Shown here: positions 1 through 7,136 of the stretch, piece by piece | How the letters are laid out: the number at the start of each line of letters is the position of its first letter | Position numbering within the stretch: position 1 is the stretch's first letter | Assembly: GCF_013328345.1 (NCBI RefSeq) | Contig: NZ_JABULX010000016.1 | Coordinates: 32,600-96,599, forward strand | Origin: Marinifaba aquimaris | GTDB lineage: Bacteria > Pseudomonadota > Gammaproteobacteria > Enterobacterales > Alteromonadaceae | DNA length: 64,000 nucleotides | Direction: 5' to 3' | Program-made: the position numbers and the translations under genes | The notes under the pieces: model-generated | Database searches by the model: none | Told to the model about the DNA's origin: nothing | The model's input: only the letters and a program-made list of their open reading frames with translations

Positions 1-203
1 AGTAGTTGTAAACCAGTTAAACCTGGCATCATGATATCCAAAACCATGATATCGGGAGATTCATCTTTGTTTAGAGCGGCGAGTAACGGCTCACCATTAT
101 CAAAGCATCGCACTGAAAAGTTATTTTGTTCTAAGTATTCAGACAATAACTCAGTTAATGTCGTGTCATCGTCAATTAACCAAACTTGATTTGATGCAGC
201 CAT
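1..203 (-). CDS. Response regulator, N-terminal receiver part (CpxR-like), cut by window edge
   Basis: Only the first 67 codons lie in the window; the gene runs off the left edge. The translation is a receiver domain: an acidic pair (IDDD) near residues 10-12 and the phosphoacceptor aspartate in the LDIMMPG context. The output domain is not visible. It starts 8 bases after the stop of a CpxP/Spy-like gene on the same strand, which suggests an OmpR-family CpxR-type regulator of envelope stress. That assignment is inference from context, because a receiver alone cannot identify the subfamily. Confidence 0.75.
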   Translation of the reverse strand, partial: MAASNQVWLIDDDTTLTELLSEYLEQNNFSVRCFDNGEPLLAALNKDESPDIMVLDIMMPGLTGLQL

Positions 204-211
204 AATGGTCC

Positions 212-646
212 TTATTGCTTAAAGCTTTGGATTTTGTCTTGCCACTTCTTCATTTTATTGCGCTTTTTGTTGCGCAATTTATTGAGTTTATCTCTTTGCT
301 CTGTGCTGAGTACTTGTTTTGATTCCGCATCAAGCATAATCCTTTGCTTAGTTAACTCTGAGGTTGAACTAGCAATCTTATCGGCGATTTGCTCGGTTTG
401 TTGTAAATAGTTAGCACTGCCAGCGTTTAGCTGAGATAAGGCATCTTTGTCCTGCTTTATTTGTTTTCTTAAGTTATTAAATGTTGATTTATATGAATTT
501 TTAATTTCTAAAATTTTAGAGTGTTGTTGTTCAGATAAATTCAGTTTATTTAAAACTTTTTCCGATAATTGCCAATCATTGGCTAAAAGCGCAGGAGATA
601 AGAGCATTAAGCTCGTTAAAAAAAGAGATTGGGTAAGTTTATTCAT
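212..646 (-). CDS. CpxP/Spy-family periplasmic protein
   Basis: A small secreted protein of 144 residues. It opens with a signal peptide (MNKLTQSLFLTSLMLLSPALLA), followed by a mostly helical, Lys/Gln-rich mature region. Two copies of an LTxxQ-like motif (LSEQQ and LSTEQ) are typical of CpxP/Spy periplasmic chaperones and stress sensors. The start at 646 is chosen because AAGGA lies 9 bases upstream; two in-frame ATGs further upstream have poor spacing. Family members bind misfolded proteins and restrain the CpxA sensor. The gene lies directly before a response regulator on the same strand, so the pair is probably co-transcribed. It could instead be a generic Spy-like protein without sensor control. 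Confidence 0.75.
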   Translation of the reverse strand: MNKLTQSLFLTSLMLLSPALLANDWQLSEKVLNKLNLSEQQHSKILEIKNSYKSTFNNLRKQIKQDKDALSQLNAGSANYLQQTEQIADKIASSTSELTKQRIMLDAESKQVLSTEQRDKLNKLRNKKRNKMKKWQDKIQSFKQ

Positions 647-673
647 GTTAGTCATTCCTTTGCGCAACAGCTT

Positions 674-2356
674 CTACAGCAGATTTGCGGTAGGTTGTTG
701 CTGGTCAATCTTATATTGAACTACCACAGTAGAACCACCGTTACTGTATTCAATATGATGGCAAATTTCGTTGATCAAGCTCACACCTCTGCCATGTTGA
801 TTATTTAAGTTATCAAGGTTAGCCATGGCTTGGTAATCAAAGCCTTGACCACTATCTTGTACGGTAAACTGCAAAATGTGCTCGTGTGGTAAAAACTTGG
901 CTTCAATGCGAATGAGCCCTTCGTTGAGGTTATCTAATGCTTCTTGTCGATTGCAGTAATATTGAAAGAAACCATCTTCAGTGTCGTTTTTCGTTGAAGA
1001 GTCAAGGTTGAGTAAGCCGTGATCGAGCGCATTGTTGTAGAGTTCAGCTAATAATAAAAATAGCGCAGATCTGTGTTGCTGGACGCCTTTAAAAGCACTG
1101 ACCATATCGAGTGTATGAGAGACAGGGTCGGTACTTTTTATTTCTTCTGGGCCAATTTCAACTTGAAATTGCCATGGTAGGTTAGCCAGCTCATCATCGT
1201 TAGATTGCTCAACTTCTGTAGCGGCTAAACAATGAATTTGGGCAATAGATACGTCGTCTTCTTGCTCAGCGGTACCGCTGAAGCGTTTCAGCGAGCGGAT
1301 GATATCTTCAATAGCCGCTGTCGGGTTTGCTTGATAACAAGCTTCAAGGCGCTCTTGTCCGAACATATCGCCAGATTCATTAGAAGCTTCAATCACACCA
1401 TCGGTATACAGGATGATGCTTTCCTCTGGCGTTACTTCCAAGTGATATGCATCGTTATCAAACTCGTTTGCTTCGAGTATACCCAGAGCCATGTGCTGCG
1501 AAGGGATTCGCTTTTTCAGCCCTGATTTACTCGAGAGCAACAAACTATCGGGCATACCACCGCTCCAAAGAGAAAGTGTTTTACCGGTTGATGATAATTC
1601 GACAATACAGGCCGCACAGAACATGTCATCAGGTAATAGGTGAAGCAGCTGCAAGTTGATTTCTTGTGCAATATCACCAACAGATAAACCTTTAGCCGTC
1701 ATGGTAAAAAACGTTTGAGCTGTGGGCAATGCGCCAACCGCAGCAGCTAAACCATGGCCGGTAAAATCACCCAATAAGATATAGGCACCACCCATTGGGC
1801 TTCGGTTTGTCAGGAATAAATCACCATTGAACATACTGGCAGGCGATAGGTGGTGACGAACAATATGCTCTTCGTAGTTATTGCTCTTTAGTGCATTAGA
1901 GAAGATATGCTCAACAATTTGGTGTTCGCGTTCTGTTTGGTTTTGGTGATAAATCAGTGCTGCGTTTTGCTTCGAGATACGAGCAGATTGTTCGCGGCTG
2001 CGGCTGTGAGCTTTTATTTTGGCTGATAAAATAACTTTATCGAAAGGTTTTGCTAAGAAATCATCGCCGCCTACTTCTAGGCATTTAAGCATGGATTTTT
2101 GATCATCCAGTGCCGTTATGAAAATGATTGGTAAGTGCTTATCACCAGCCATTTTTTTCAAAATGGGGGCTACAGTGTAACCGTCCATTTTGGGCATCAC
2201 GACATCGAGTAAGATAATATCTGGCTCGATTTCTTTGAACGATTCAATGGCTGCTTCACCATCTGCCGCTAATGATACTTTAAAACCTTCTGACTCCAAC
2301 ATGAATTGGAGCATAGTGCGATTCAATTCCTGATCATCAACGACCAATATTTGCAT
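674..2356 (-). CDS. crsR: Partner-switch response regulator: receiver, PP2C phosphatase and anti-sigma kinase (CrsR/HsbR type)
   Basis: This 560-residue protein has three modules. Residues 1-120 are a receiver with phosphoacceptor Asp51 (LLDVVMP). Residues about 165-375 are a SpoIIE/PP2C-type phosphatase with metal-binding GDFTGHG and YTDGVIEA motifs. Residues about 410-550 are a GHKL HATPase with N-box LYNNALDHG and a DSGQGF motif. The same architecture is known in Shewanella CrsR and Pseudomonas HsbR, which control sigma factor availability by phosphorylating or dephosphorylating a STAS antagonist. The STAS gene lies 45 bases upstream on the same strand. By family knowledge the likely target is sigma-S or an anti-sigma pathway; the target itself is not in the window. 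Confidence 0.85.
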   Translation of the reverse strand: MQILVVDDQELNRTMLQFMLESEGFKVSLAADGEAAIESFKEIEPDIILLDVVMPKMDGYTVAPILKKMAGDKHLPIIFITALDDQKSMLKCLEVGGDDFLAKPFDKVILSAKIKAHSRSREQSARISKQNAALIYHQNQTEREHQIVEHIFSNALKSNNYEEHIVRHHLSPASMFNGDLFLTNRSPMGGAYILLGDFTGHGLAAAVGALPTAQTFFTMTAKGLSVGDIAQEINLQLLHLLPDDMFCAACIVELSSTGKTLSLWSGGMPDSLLLSSKSGLKKRIPSQHMALGILEANEFDNDAYHLEVTPEESIILYTDGVIEASNESGDMFGQERLEACYQANPTAAIEDIIRSLKRFSGTAEQEDDVSIAQIHCLAATEVEQSNDDELANLPWQFQVEIGPEEIKSTDPVSHTLDMVSAFKGVQQHRSALFLLLAELYNNALDHGLLNLDSSTKNDTEDGFFQYYCNRQEALDNLNEGLIRIEAKFLPHEHILQFTVQDSGQGFDYQAMANLDNLNNQHGRGVSLINEICHHIEYSNGGSTVVVQYKIDQQQPTANLL

Positions 2357-2401
2357 TTAATCACCTAAAAAAAGAGGGGGAATACAGCTAATTATTGTTA
2401 T

Positions 2402-2707
2402 TTAATCGATATCGAATTTTTTATCAAAACGTGAAATTTGTAAGATTTTTTTGATTTGTGGACGACAGTTAGCAATGCGAATGCTCTCAACACGTGTGCC
2501 TAAGTTCTTTTGCATATTCAACAACATACCTAGTGCAGAAGAGTCCATATATTCAGTTTCACGCAAATCGATAACAATTTTTGGAGTCTGCTCACCAATG
2601 TCGGCATAGGCATTGCGGAATTCTTGTACAAGGTTGAAGTCGAATTTGCCTTTGATCTGGATTGTGAAGTTTTTGCCGTCGGCAGATAGGTTGGTAGTCA
2701 AGCTCAT
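2402..2707 (-). CDS. crsA: STAS-domain anti-sigma factor antagonist (CrsA/HsbA type)
   Basis: A 101-residue single STAS domain, the usual length for SpoIIAA-like antagonists. The phosphorylation site motif MDSSALG places the regulatory serine at residue 56 or 57. In the family, the unphosphorylated form binds the partner kinase/anti-sigma factor and frees the sigma factor; kinase activity switches it off and PP2C activity switches it on. The gene is first in a minus-strand run with the three-domain regulator downstream, so the two form a complete partner-switch pair. The upstream 249-base region to the divergent tandem-receiver gene should hold its promoter. Confidence 0.85.
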   Translation of the reverse strand: MSLTTNLSADGKNFTIQIKGKFDFNLVQEFRNAYADIGEQTPKIVIDLRETEYMDSSALGMLLNMQKNLGTRVESIRIANCRPQIKKILQISRFDKKFDID

Positions 2708-2956
2708 TGATGGATTCCTAAGACATTTCCATGAAAATAATTGTACTAACTAAAATTTAATAAACTTTTGATGAATATCAAGGGGGTTAGTCGCTTATTA
2801 ACGATTAATTTTAATTTTTATTAAATATATCTTTTTTATACACTATTTTGGCAACCTAAGGTTACTGTTTTGTAACGAATCATTATTTTGCTAGTGACTT
2901 TTTTACGAAATCTTGATTAAGTTATTACTAGACTAATTTTTATTTTTTGGGGCCTC
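2708..2956. promoter_or_regulatory. Divergent AT-rich intergenic region with small inverted repeats
   Basis: This region separates the STAS gene (minus) from the tandem-receiver gene (plus), so it must hold both promoters. It is very AT-rich. Around 2851-2877 there are two small overlapping inverted repeats: AACCT-A-AGGTT, then GTTAC-6-GTAAC. They could be operator-like, but no known consensus fits. No gene is seen. Confidence 0.35.
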
Positions 2957-3757
2957 ATGCACGCATTATCTCCGGCAGATTTATCCATTTTATTAATTGA
3001 ACCTTCTTCTATGCAAAGAAAGGTCATTCGCAAGCATTTAGCGCAAGAAGGAATAAACGAAGTTGAAGAAGCTGAGTCGGTTGAACAAGCTAAACAAATT
3101 ATTACTAATCACGTTCCTGACTTAATTATTTCAGCACTGCATTTTTCAGATGGAACGGGCTTAGATATATTAAATGACATTCGCCACCGAGAAGGTGATG
3201 CGGATATTCCGTTCATGTTAGTGTCTAGTGAGTTTCGCCGCGAGCAACTTGAGCAGTTTAAACAAGCGGGTGTCGTCGCTATTTTGCCGAAACCTTTTAC
3301 GCCAGATCATCTTGGTAAAGCGATTAATGCGACTATTGATTTACTGGAATCTGAAGAGTTAGAACTCGATTTATTTGATGTCCAAGATGTGCGCGTTTTA
3401 GTTGTTGATGATAGCCGATTAGCCAGAAATCATATTAAACGCGTTTTATCTAACCTGGGTATTCAACGCATGCAAGAAGCGGAAGATGGCAGTCAAGCTA
3501 AAGCTATTTTAGAAAATGAAATGTTTGACTTAGTCGTAACGGATTATAACATGCCAGAAGTTGATGGGCGTGAGTTAACAGAATTTATTCGCAATAAAAG
3601 TGCGCAATCACATATTCCTGTACTAATGGTCAGTTCAGAAGCGAACGACACTCATTTAGCGAATATTGAGCAGTCAGGCGTTAACGCCATCTGTGACAAG
3701 CCTTTTGAACCTGCCACAGTAAAGCAATTACTTTATCGTTTACTCAATAACGATTAA
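2957..3757 (+). CDS. Tandem-receiver response regulator with degenerate first receiver
   Basis: A 266-residue protein made only of two receiver domains. The first (residues about 8-128) has Ala60 where the phosphoacceptor aspartate is expected (IISALHF) and Glu-Pro in place of the acidic pair, but it keeps Lys112 (PKPF). The second (about 145-264) is canonical: Asp151-Asp152, phosphoacceptor Asp196 (VTDYNMP), a Ser in the VSSE segment and Lys248 (DKPF). No DNA-binding or enzymatic output domain is present, so it probably acts by protein contact. It is transcribed divergently from the partner switch, and its 3' end overlaps the argR stop on the other strand by 4 bases. The partner kinase is unknown. 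Confidence 0.8.
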   Translation: MHALSPADLSILLIEPSSMQRKVIRKHLAQEGINEVEEAESVEQAKQIITNHVPDLIISALHFSDGTGLDILNDIRHREGDADIPFMLVSSEFRREQLEQFKQAGVVAILPKPFTPDHLGKAINATIDLLESEELELDLFDVQDVRVLVVDDSRLARNHIKRVLSNLGIQRMQEAEDGSQAKAILENEMFDLVVTDYNMPEVDGRELTEFIRNKSAQSHIPVLMVSSEANDTHLANIEQSGVNAICDKPFEPATVKQLLYRLLNND

Positions 3758-4218
3758 GCATTAGCAAACAGATCTTCTAACGTTTTTATCGTCTCATCAA
3801 TTTTATCTGTATTGGTTGGGGCGATAAAAATCGTATCATCACCTGCAATTGTCCCAAGTACACCATCGTTTTGTCCTAATGAATCTAACATTCGAGCAAT
3901 AAGCTGAGCTGCACCGGGTGAAGTTCTGATGATAATCATCATATTGTTGTGAACTATGTCCAGTACTAAGTGCTTTAATGGGCTTTGTGCAGTTGGGATA
4001 GCAAGTTCAGGAGGGAGGCAGTAAACCATTTCTTGTTTGGCATTTCGAGTACGAACGGCGCCAAACTTACTTAGCATTCTAGAGACTTTCGATTGGCTGA
4101 TATTATCAAAGCCTTGTTCTTTTAGTGCGTTTACAATTTCACTTTGTGAGCCATATGTCTCTTGTTTCAAGATGGCTTTAAAAGCTTTTAATAATAAATC
4201 CGATTTGCTATCTGTCAT
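3754..4218 (-). CDS. argR: Arginine repressor ArgR
   Basis: ArgR is a hexameric arginine-dependent repressor of arginine biosynthesis genes and a cofactor in plasmid recombination. The start at 4218 gives 154 residues, matching the family (about 156). The N-terminal half carries the winged helix ([14 protein letters not shown], then [12 protein letters not shown]); the C-terminal half has the arginine-binding and oligomerisation motif [10 protein letters not shown]. The gene begins 10 bases after the stop of a diguanylate cyclase gene on the same strand, which suggests co-transcription. In E. coli argR instead lies next to mdh, so this neighbourhood is unusual. Confidence 0.93.
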   Translation of the reverse strand: MTDSKSDLLLKAFKAILKQETYGSQSEIVNALKEQGFDNISQSKVSRMLSKFGAVRTRNAKQEMVYCLPPELAIPTAQSPLKHLVLDIVHNNMMIIIRTSPGAAQLIARMLDSLGQNDGVLGTIAGDDTIFIAPTNTDKIDETIKTLEDLFANA

Positions 4219-4228
4219 ATTTTCAATC

Positions 4229-5143
4229 TTAACTAGAAAGGGTATCAACGGCGCTAGTTTGGTTTCTTCCTAGCTCCTTAGCTTGGTAGAGCATTTTATC
4301 TGCACTTTCTTGAAGTTCAATAGCTGACAATTGCTTAGTTGGAATTATCGTCGATTGTCCAAGGCTAATTGTCACTACTTTAGCCGCCTCGCTGTATTCG
4401 TGTTTAATGGCCAGTTGTTCAACTGCTGAACGCAAGCTTTCGGCAAATTTTAAACTAGCAGGAAAGTCTGTTTCCGGTAAAACGACGACAAACTCCTCGC
4501 CACCAAAACGAGCAACAAAATCAGCACCGCGTTTTAGCTGTGCATCAAGGGTTTGCGCGACTTTCCTCAATACTTCATCACCTGCAGTATGCCCATAATT
4601 GTCGTTGTACTGTTTAAAAAAATCGATATCAATCATGATCATTGTCAGAGGTGTTTGATTGCGTAAACAGCGTCGCCACTCCTGAGCAAATACTTCTTCA
4701 AAGTTTCGGCGATTGGGGATTTCAGTTAAGCCATCGATGGAAACTAACTGCTCCAATAAATCATTTTTTCGCTTCAGAATTATTTGGTTTCGAACGCGGG
4801 CAAGTACAACAGGAACGTTAAACGGTTTAGTAATGTAGTCCATTGCACCTAACTCTAAACCTTTGGCTTCATCTTCAACGGCATCATTACCCGTAATAAA
4901 AATGACGGGAATGTCTTTAGTGGCATCTTGGCTACGCAATTGAATGAGTACTTCAAACCCACTGAGCAGTGGCATTTGCACATCGAGCAGGATCAGATCA
5001 GGTTTGGGTTCGGCACTAGCGACATTCAAAGCAACCTCTCCATTGATCGCGGTTTTAACTTTATAGTGTTGAGATAAAGCCTGACCGAGTAATTGGATAT
5101 TTAGTGGGTCATCATCTACGACTAGTACTGTCGCTTTTTCCAA
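4229..5143 (-). CDS. Response regulator with GGDEF output: diguanylate cyclase
   Basis: A 304-residue cytoplasmic enzyme predicted to make cyclic-di-GMP from two GTP when phosphorylated. Residues 1-120 form a receiver with phosphoacceptor Asp54 (LILLDVQMP) and Lys at TKPF. Residues about 135-298 form a GGDEF domain with an intact active-site motif GGEEF at 214-218. An RxxD inhibitory site (RGAD, 205-208) lies five residues before it, so product inhibition is likely. This is the PleD/WspR-like class with a single receiver. It is followed 10 bases later by argR. The cognate kinase is not adjacent. Confidence 0.9.
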   Translation of the reverse strand: MEKATVLVVDDDPLNIQLLGQALSQHYKVKTAINGEVALNVASAEPKPDLILLDVQMPLLSGFEVLIQLRSQDATKDIPVIFITGNDAVEDEAKGLELGAMDYITKPFNVPVVLARVRNQIILKRKNDLLEQLVSIDGLTEIPNRRNFEEVFAQEWRRCLRNQTPLTMIMIDIDFFKQYNDNYGHTAGDEVLRKVAQTLDAQLKRGADFVARFGGEEFVVVLPETDFPASLKFAESLRSAVEQLAIKHEYSEAAKVVTISLGQSTIIPTKQLSAIELQESADKMLYQAKELGRNQTSAVDTLSS

Positions 5144-5263
5144 AGTGATTACACTCCTAAATTAAATTGCTGCAAAATAATGAGTATTCCATGATGCTGT
5201 CGCACATGATAAAAGTATAGGCTCAAAGATATAATTACGCTGTAGTTTTAAAGATATAACACA

Positions 5264-5473
5264 ATGAAAAGCACTGTAAATAATCCGTGTCGTGCCGTTT
5301 GCAGTCTGAATGAAGACGGTATTTGTACTGGTTGTGGCCGTACTCAGCAGGAAAGAAATGATTGGATCTTTTCTTCCGATACTGAGCAACAAGCCATTGT
5401 TGAACGGAGTAAAATCAGGTTAAAAGTGATTAAAGATGCTGCTCAGCAAAGCGGGCCAAGCGAGAGCGCATAA
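5264..5473 (+). CDS. DUF1289 family small Cys protein
   Basis: A 69-residue protein with the DUF1289 signature: CRAVCSLNEDGICTGCGRT, four cysteines near the N-terminus that could bind a metal or Fe-S cluster. The remaining part is helical and charged. The function is not established. Its last 44 bases overlap the 3' end of the convergent PIN-PhoH gene, so the two messages can pair at their tails. Confidence 0.8.
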   Translation: MKSTVNNPCRAVCSLNEDGICTGCGRTQQERNDWIFSSDTEQQAIVERSKIRLKVIKDAAQQSGPSESA

Positions 5474-6824
5474 CACCTGCGATGTTGATTGTTGCACTGC
5501 CTTCAAAATCTTTAAACCTTTCGACGATATAAGTCAGGCCTGAAGTAAGTGGTGACAAATAATTACTGTCAATTTGTGCCAAGTTACCACAGCAAATTAA
5601 TTTAGTGCCTTCACCTGCACGGGTGATGATCGTTTTTAACTGTGATGCGGTCATGTTTTGGCACTCATCTAAAATCACGATAGATTTTTGTAAACTTCTA
5701 CCTCGCATAAAGTTGACTGACTTAAATTGAATGTTGGCTTTCTCCATAATGTATTTCATGCTGCTTTCACGGCATTCATCATTGCGATGTAGAAAATCGA
5801 GAGAGTCATTAATCGCGGCAAGCCAAGGCGCCATCTTTTCTTCTTCTGTTCCCGGTAAAAAGCCAATTGACTCTGCAATTTCTGGCGTGTTGCGGGTGAC
5901 GATAATTTTTTCATAGATGTTTTGTTCAATCACCATTTCAAGTGCACTTGCCAAAGCGAGTAGAGTTTTACCACAACCAGCAGGGCCCGTTAGTAGAACG
6001 AGATCCATGTCGGTATCGAGTAATGCATCCAATGCCATAGCTTGATCGAAATTCTTAGGTGTGATCCCCCAAGCTTCTCGGCTCATCATTCGTTCAAATC
6101 CTAAGTCTTTGATTGTCACTGAATGATCATCATGAGCCAGAATTTTAGCCGCAAAATTACTGGTATCGTCATATAGATATTCATTCACAAAGATGGTTTT
6201 AGGAAATTTATCTCGGCTAATTGTATGCGTGGTGTGGCGGCCATGTGTTTCACTGTCACAGTCTTGAATATTTTGCCAAAAATCGCCTTCAAACTGATGA
6301 TGACCTTTCGTCAGGTATTTGATATCCGAAATTAATTGGTCGGTTCGGTAGTCCTCAACGTTGTCTAAACCTGCACCTTTAGCCTTAAGGCGCATATTGA
6401 TATCTTTTGTGACTAAGACGACCTTATTAGGTACACAGGTTTCTTGTAAATGAATCGCTGTGTTAATGATGCGATTGTCGTTTTCTGGGCCAGGTAAAGA
6501 GTGTTTTTGTAAAGTGAGTTGATGATCGGGATAGATAGATAAGTTGCCTTTTTTGACATCTTCATCGTCTTCTTCGCCGTGTTTCAGTGGAACACCTTCA
6601 GCGATTTCTTCAGGTGTTGCATCACGCATTAACTCTTCTAGTGCTCTTATCGCGATGCGCGCATCTCGAGAGACATCTTTTTTACGATCTTTAATATGAT
6701 CGAGTTCTTCTAAAACCGTCATTGGGATAACGACGTCGTGTTCTTGAAAGTTTAAAAAAGCGAAGGGGTCATGCAGTAAGATATTGGTGTCTAAGACATA
6801 TTTTTTTCTTAGTTCTGGGGGCAT
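5430..6824 (-). CDS. PIN-domain PhoH-like ATPase (PhoH2/YlaK type)
   Basis: A 464-residue fusion of a PIN ribonuclease-like domain and a PhoH ATPase. The PIN part (residues about 8-150) starts with VLDTNILLHDP, which has the conserved acidic residue. The PhoH part (about 245-460) has Walker A (GPAGCGKT) and Walker B (VILDECQNM). Family members are thought to be RNA helicases coupled to an RNase; a general role in RNA metabolism is plausible. A strong AAGGAG ribosome site sits just upstream of the start. The 3' end overlaps the convergent DUF1289 gene by 44 bases. Confidence 0.9.
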   Translation of the reverse strand: MPPELRKKYVLDTNILLHDPFAFLNFQEHDVVIPMTVLEELDHIKDRKKDVSRDARIAIRALEELMRDATPEEIAEGVPLKHGEEDDEDVKKGNLSIYPDHQLTLQKHSLPGPENDNRIINTAIHLQETCVPNKVVLVTKDINMRLKAKGAGLDNVEDYRTDQLISDIKYLTKGHHQFEGDFWQNIQDCDSETHGRHTTHTISRDKFPKTIFVNEYLYDDTSNFAAKILAHDDHSVTIKDLGFERMMSREAWGITPKNFDQAMALDALLDTDMDLVLLTGPAGCGKTLLALASALEMVIEQNIYEKIIVTRNTPEIAESIGFLPGTEEEKMAPWLAAINDSLDFLHRNDECRESSMKYIMEKANIQFKSVNFMRGRSLQKSIVILDECQNMTASQLKTIITRAGEGTKLICCGNLAQIDSNYLSPLTSGLTYIVERFKDFEGSATINIAGVMRSRLARFAEQHL

Positions 6825-7136
6825 TCAACTCTCCTTGAATGGCAGCAAAAAATTTTGCATTACTTTAGGTTTAGCAACGAATTATTGATTTATACAAATT
6901 TCAGTCAGTTAAATAATTTTGCCTATTAACCAATAGCAAAGATATTTGAGTTAAATTGTGAACAATTGATGAAGATTATTTGGAATTAAAACTATGAAAC
7001 TAAGTAGATCTCAACTTTAATTACAAAAACAGCTATTAACTTAACTGTGCTTTAGGTAGCATACGCGCCCCTCGCACAAATTGTGCATTATCATTGTCAG
7101 CTCAGCGTGTTATCACTTAATTAGGTGAACATTTTT
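6825..7136. other. Intergenic region between phoH-like gene and rapA
   Basis: No gene is seen in these 312 bases. The region is AT-rich and must hold divergent promoters. A 13-base near-palindrome (GCACAAATTGTGC, 7074-7086) lies about 50 bases before the rapA start. I cannot match it to a known operator. Confidence 0.5.

Noticed and set aside
7074..7086. Palindrome GCACAAATTGTGC upstream of rapA as an operator
   Set aside because: It is short, has an unpaired centre and fits no consensus I know, so it is only noted under the intergenic region.
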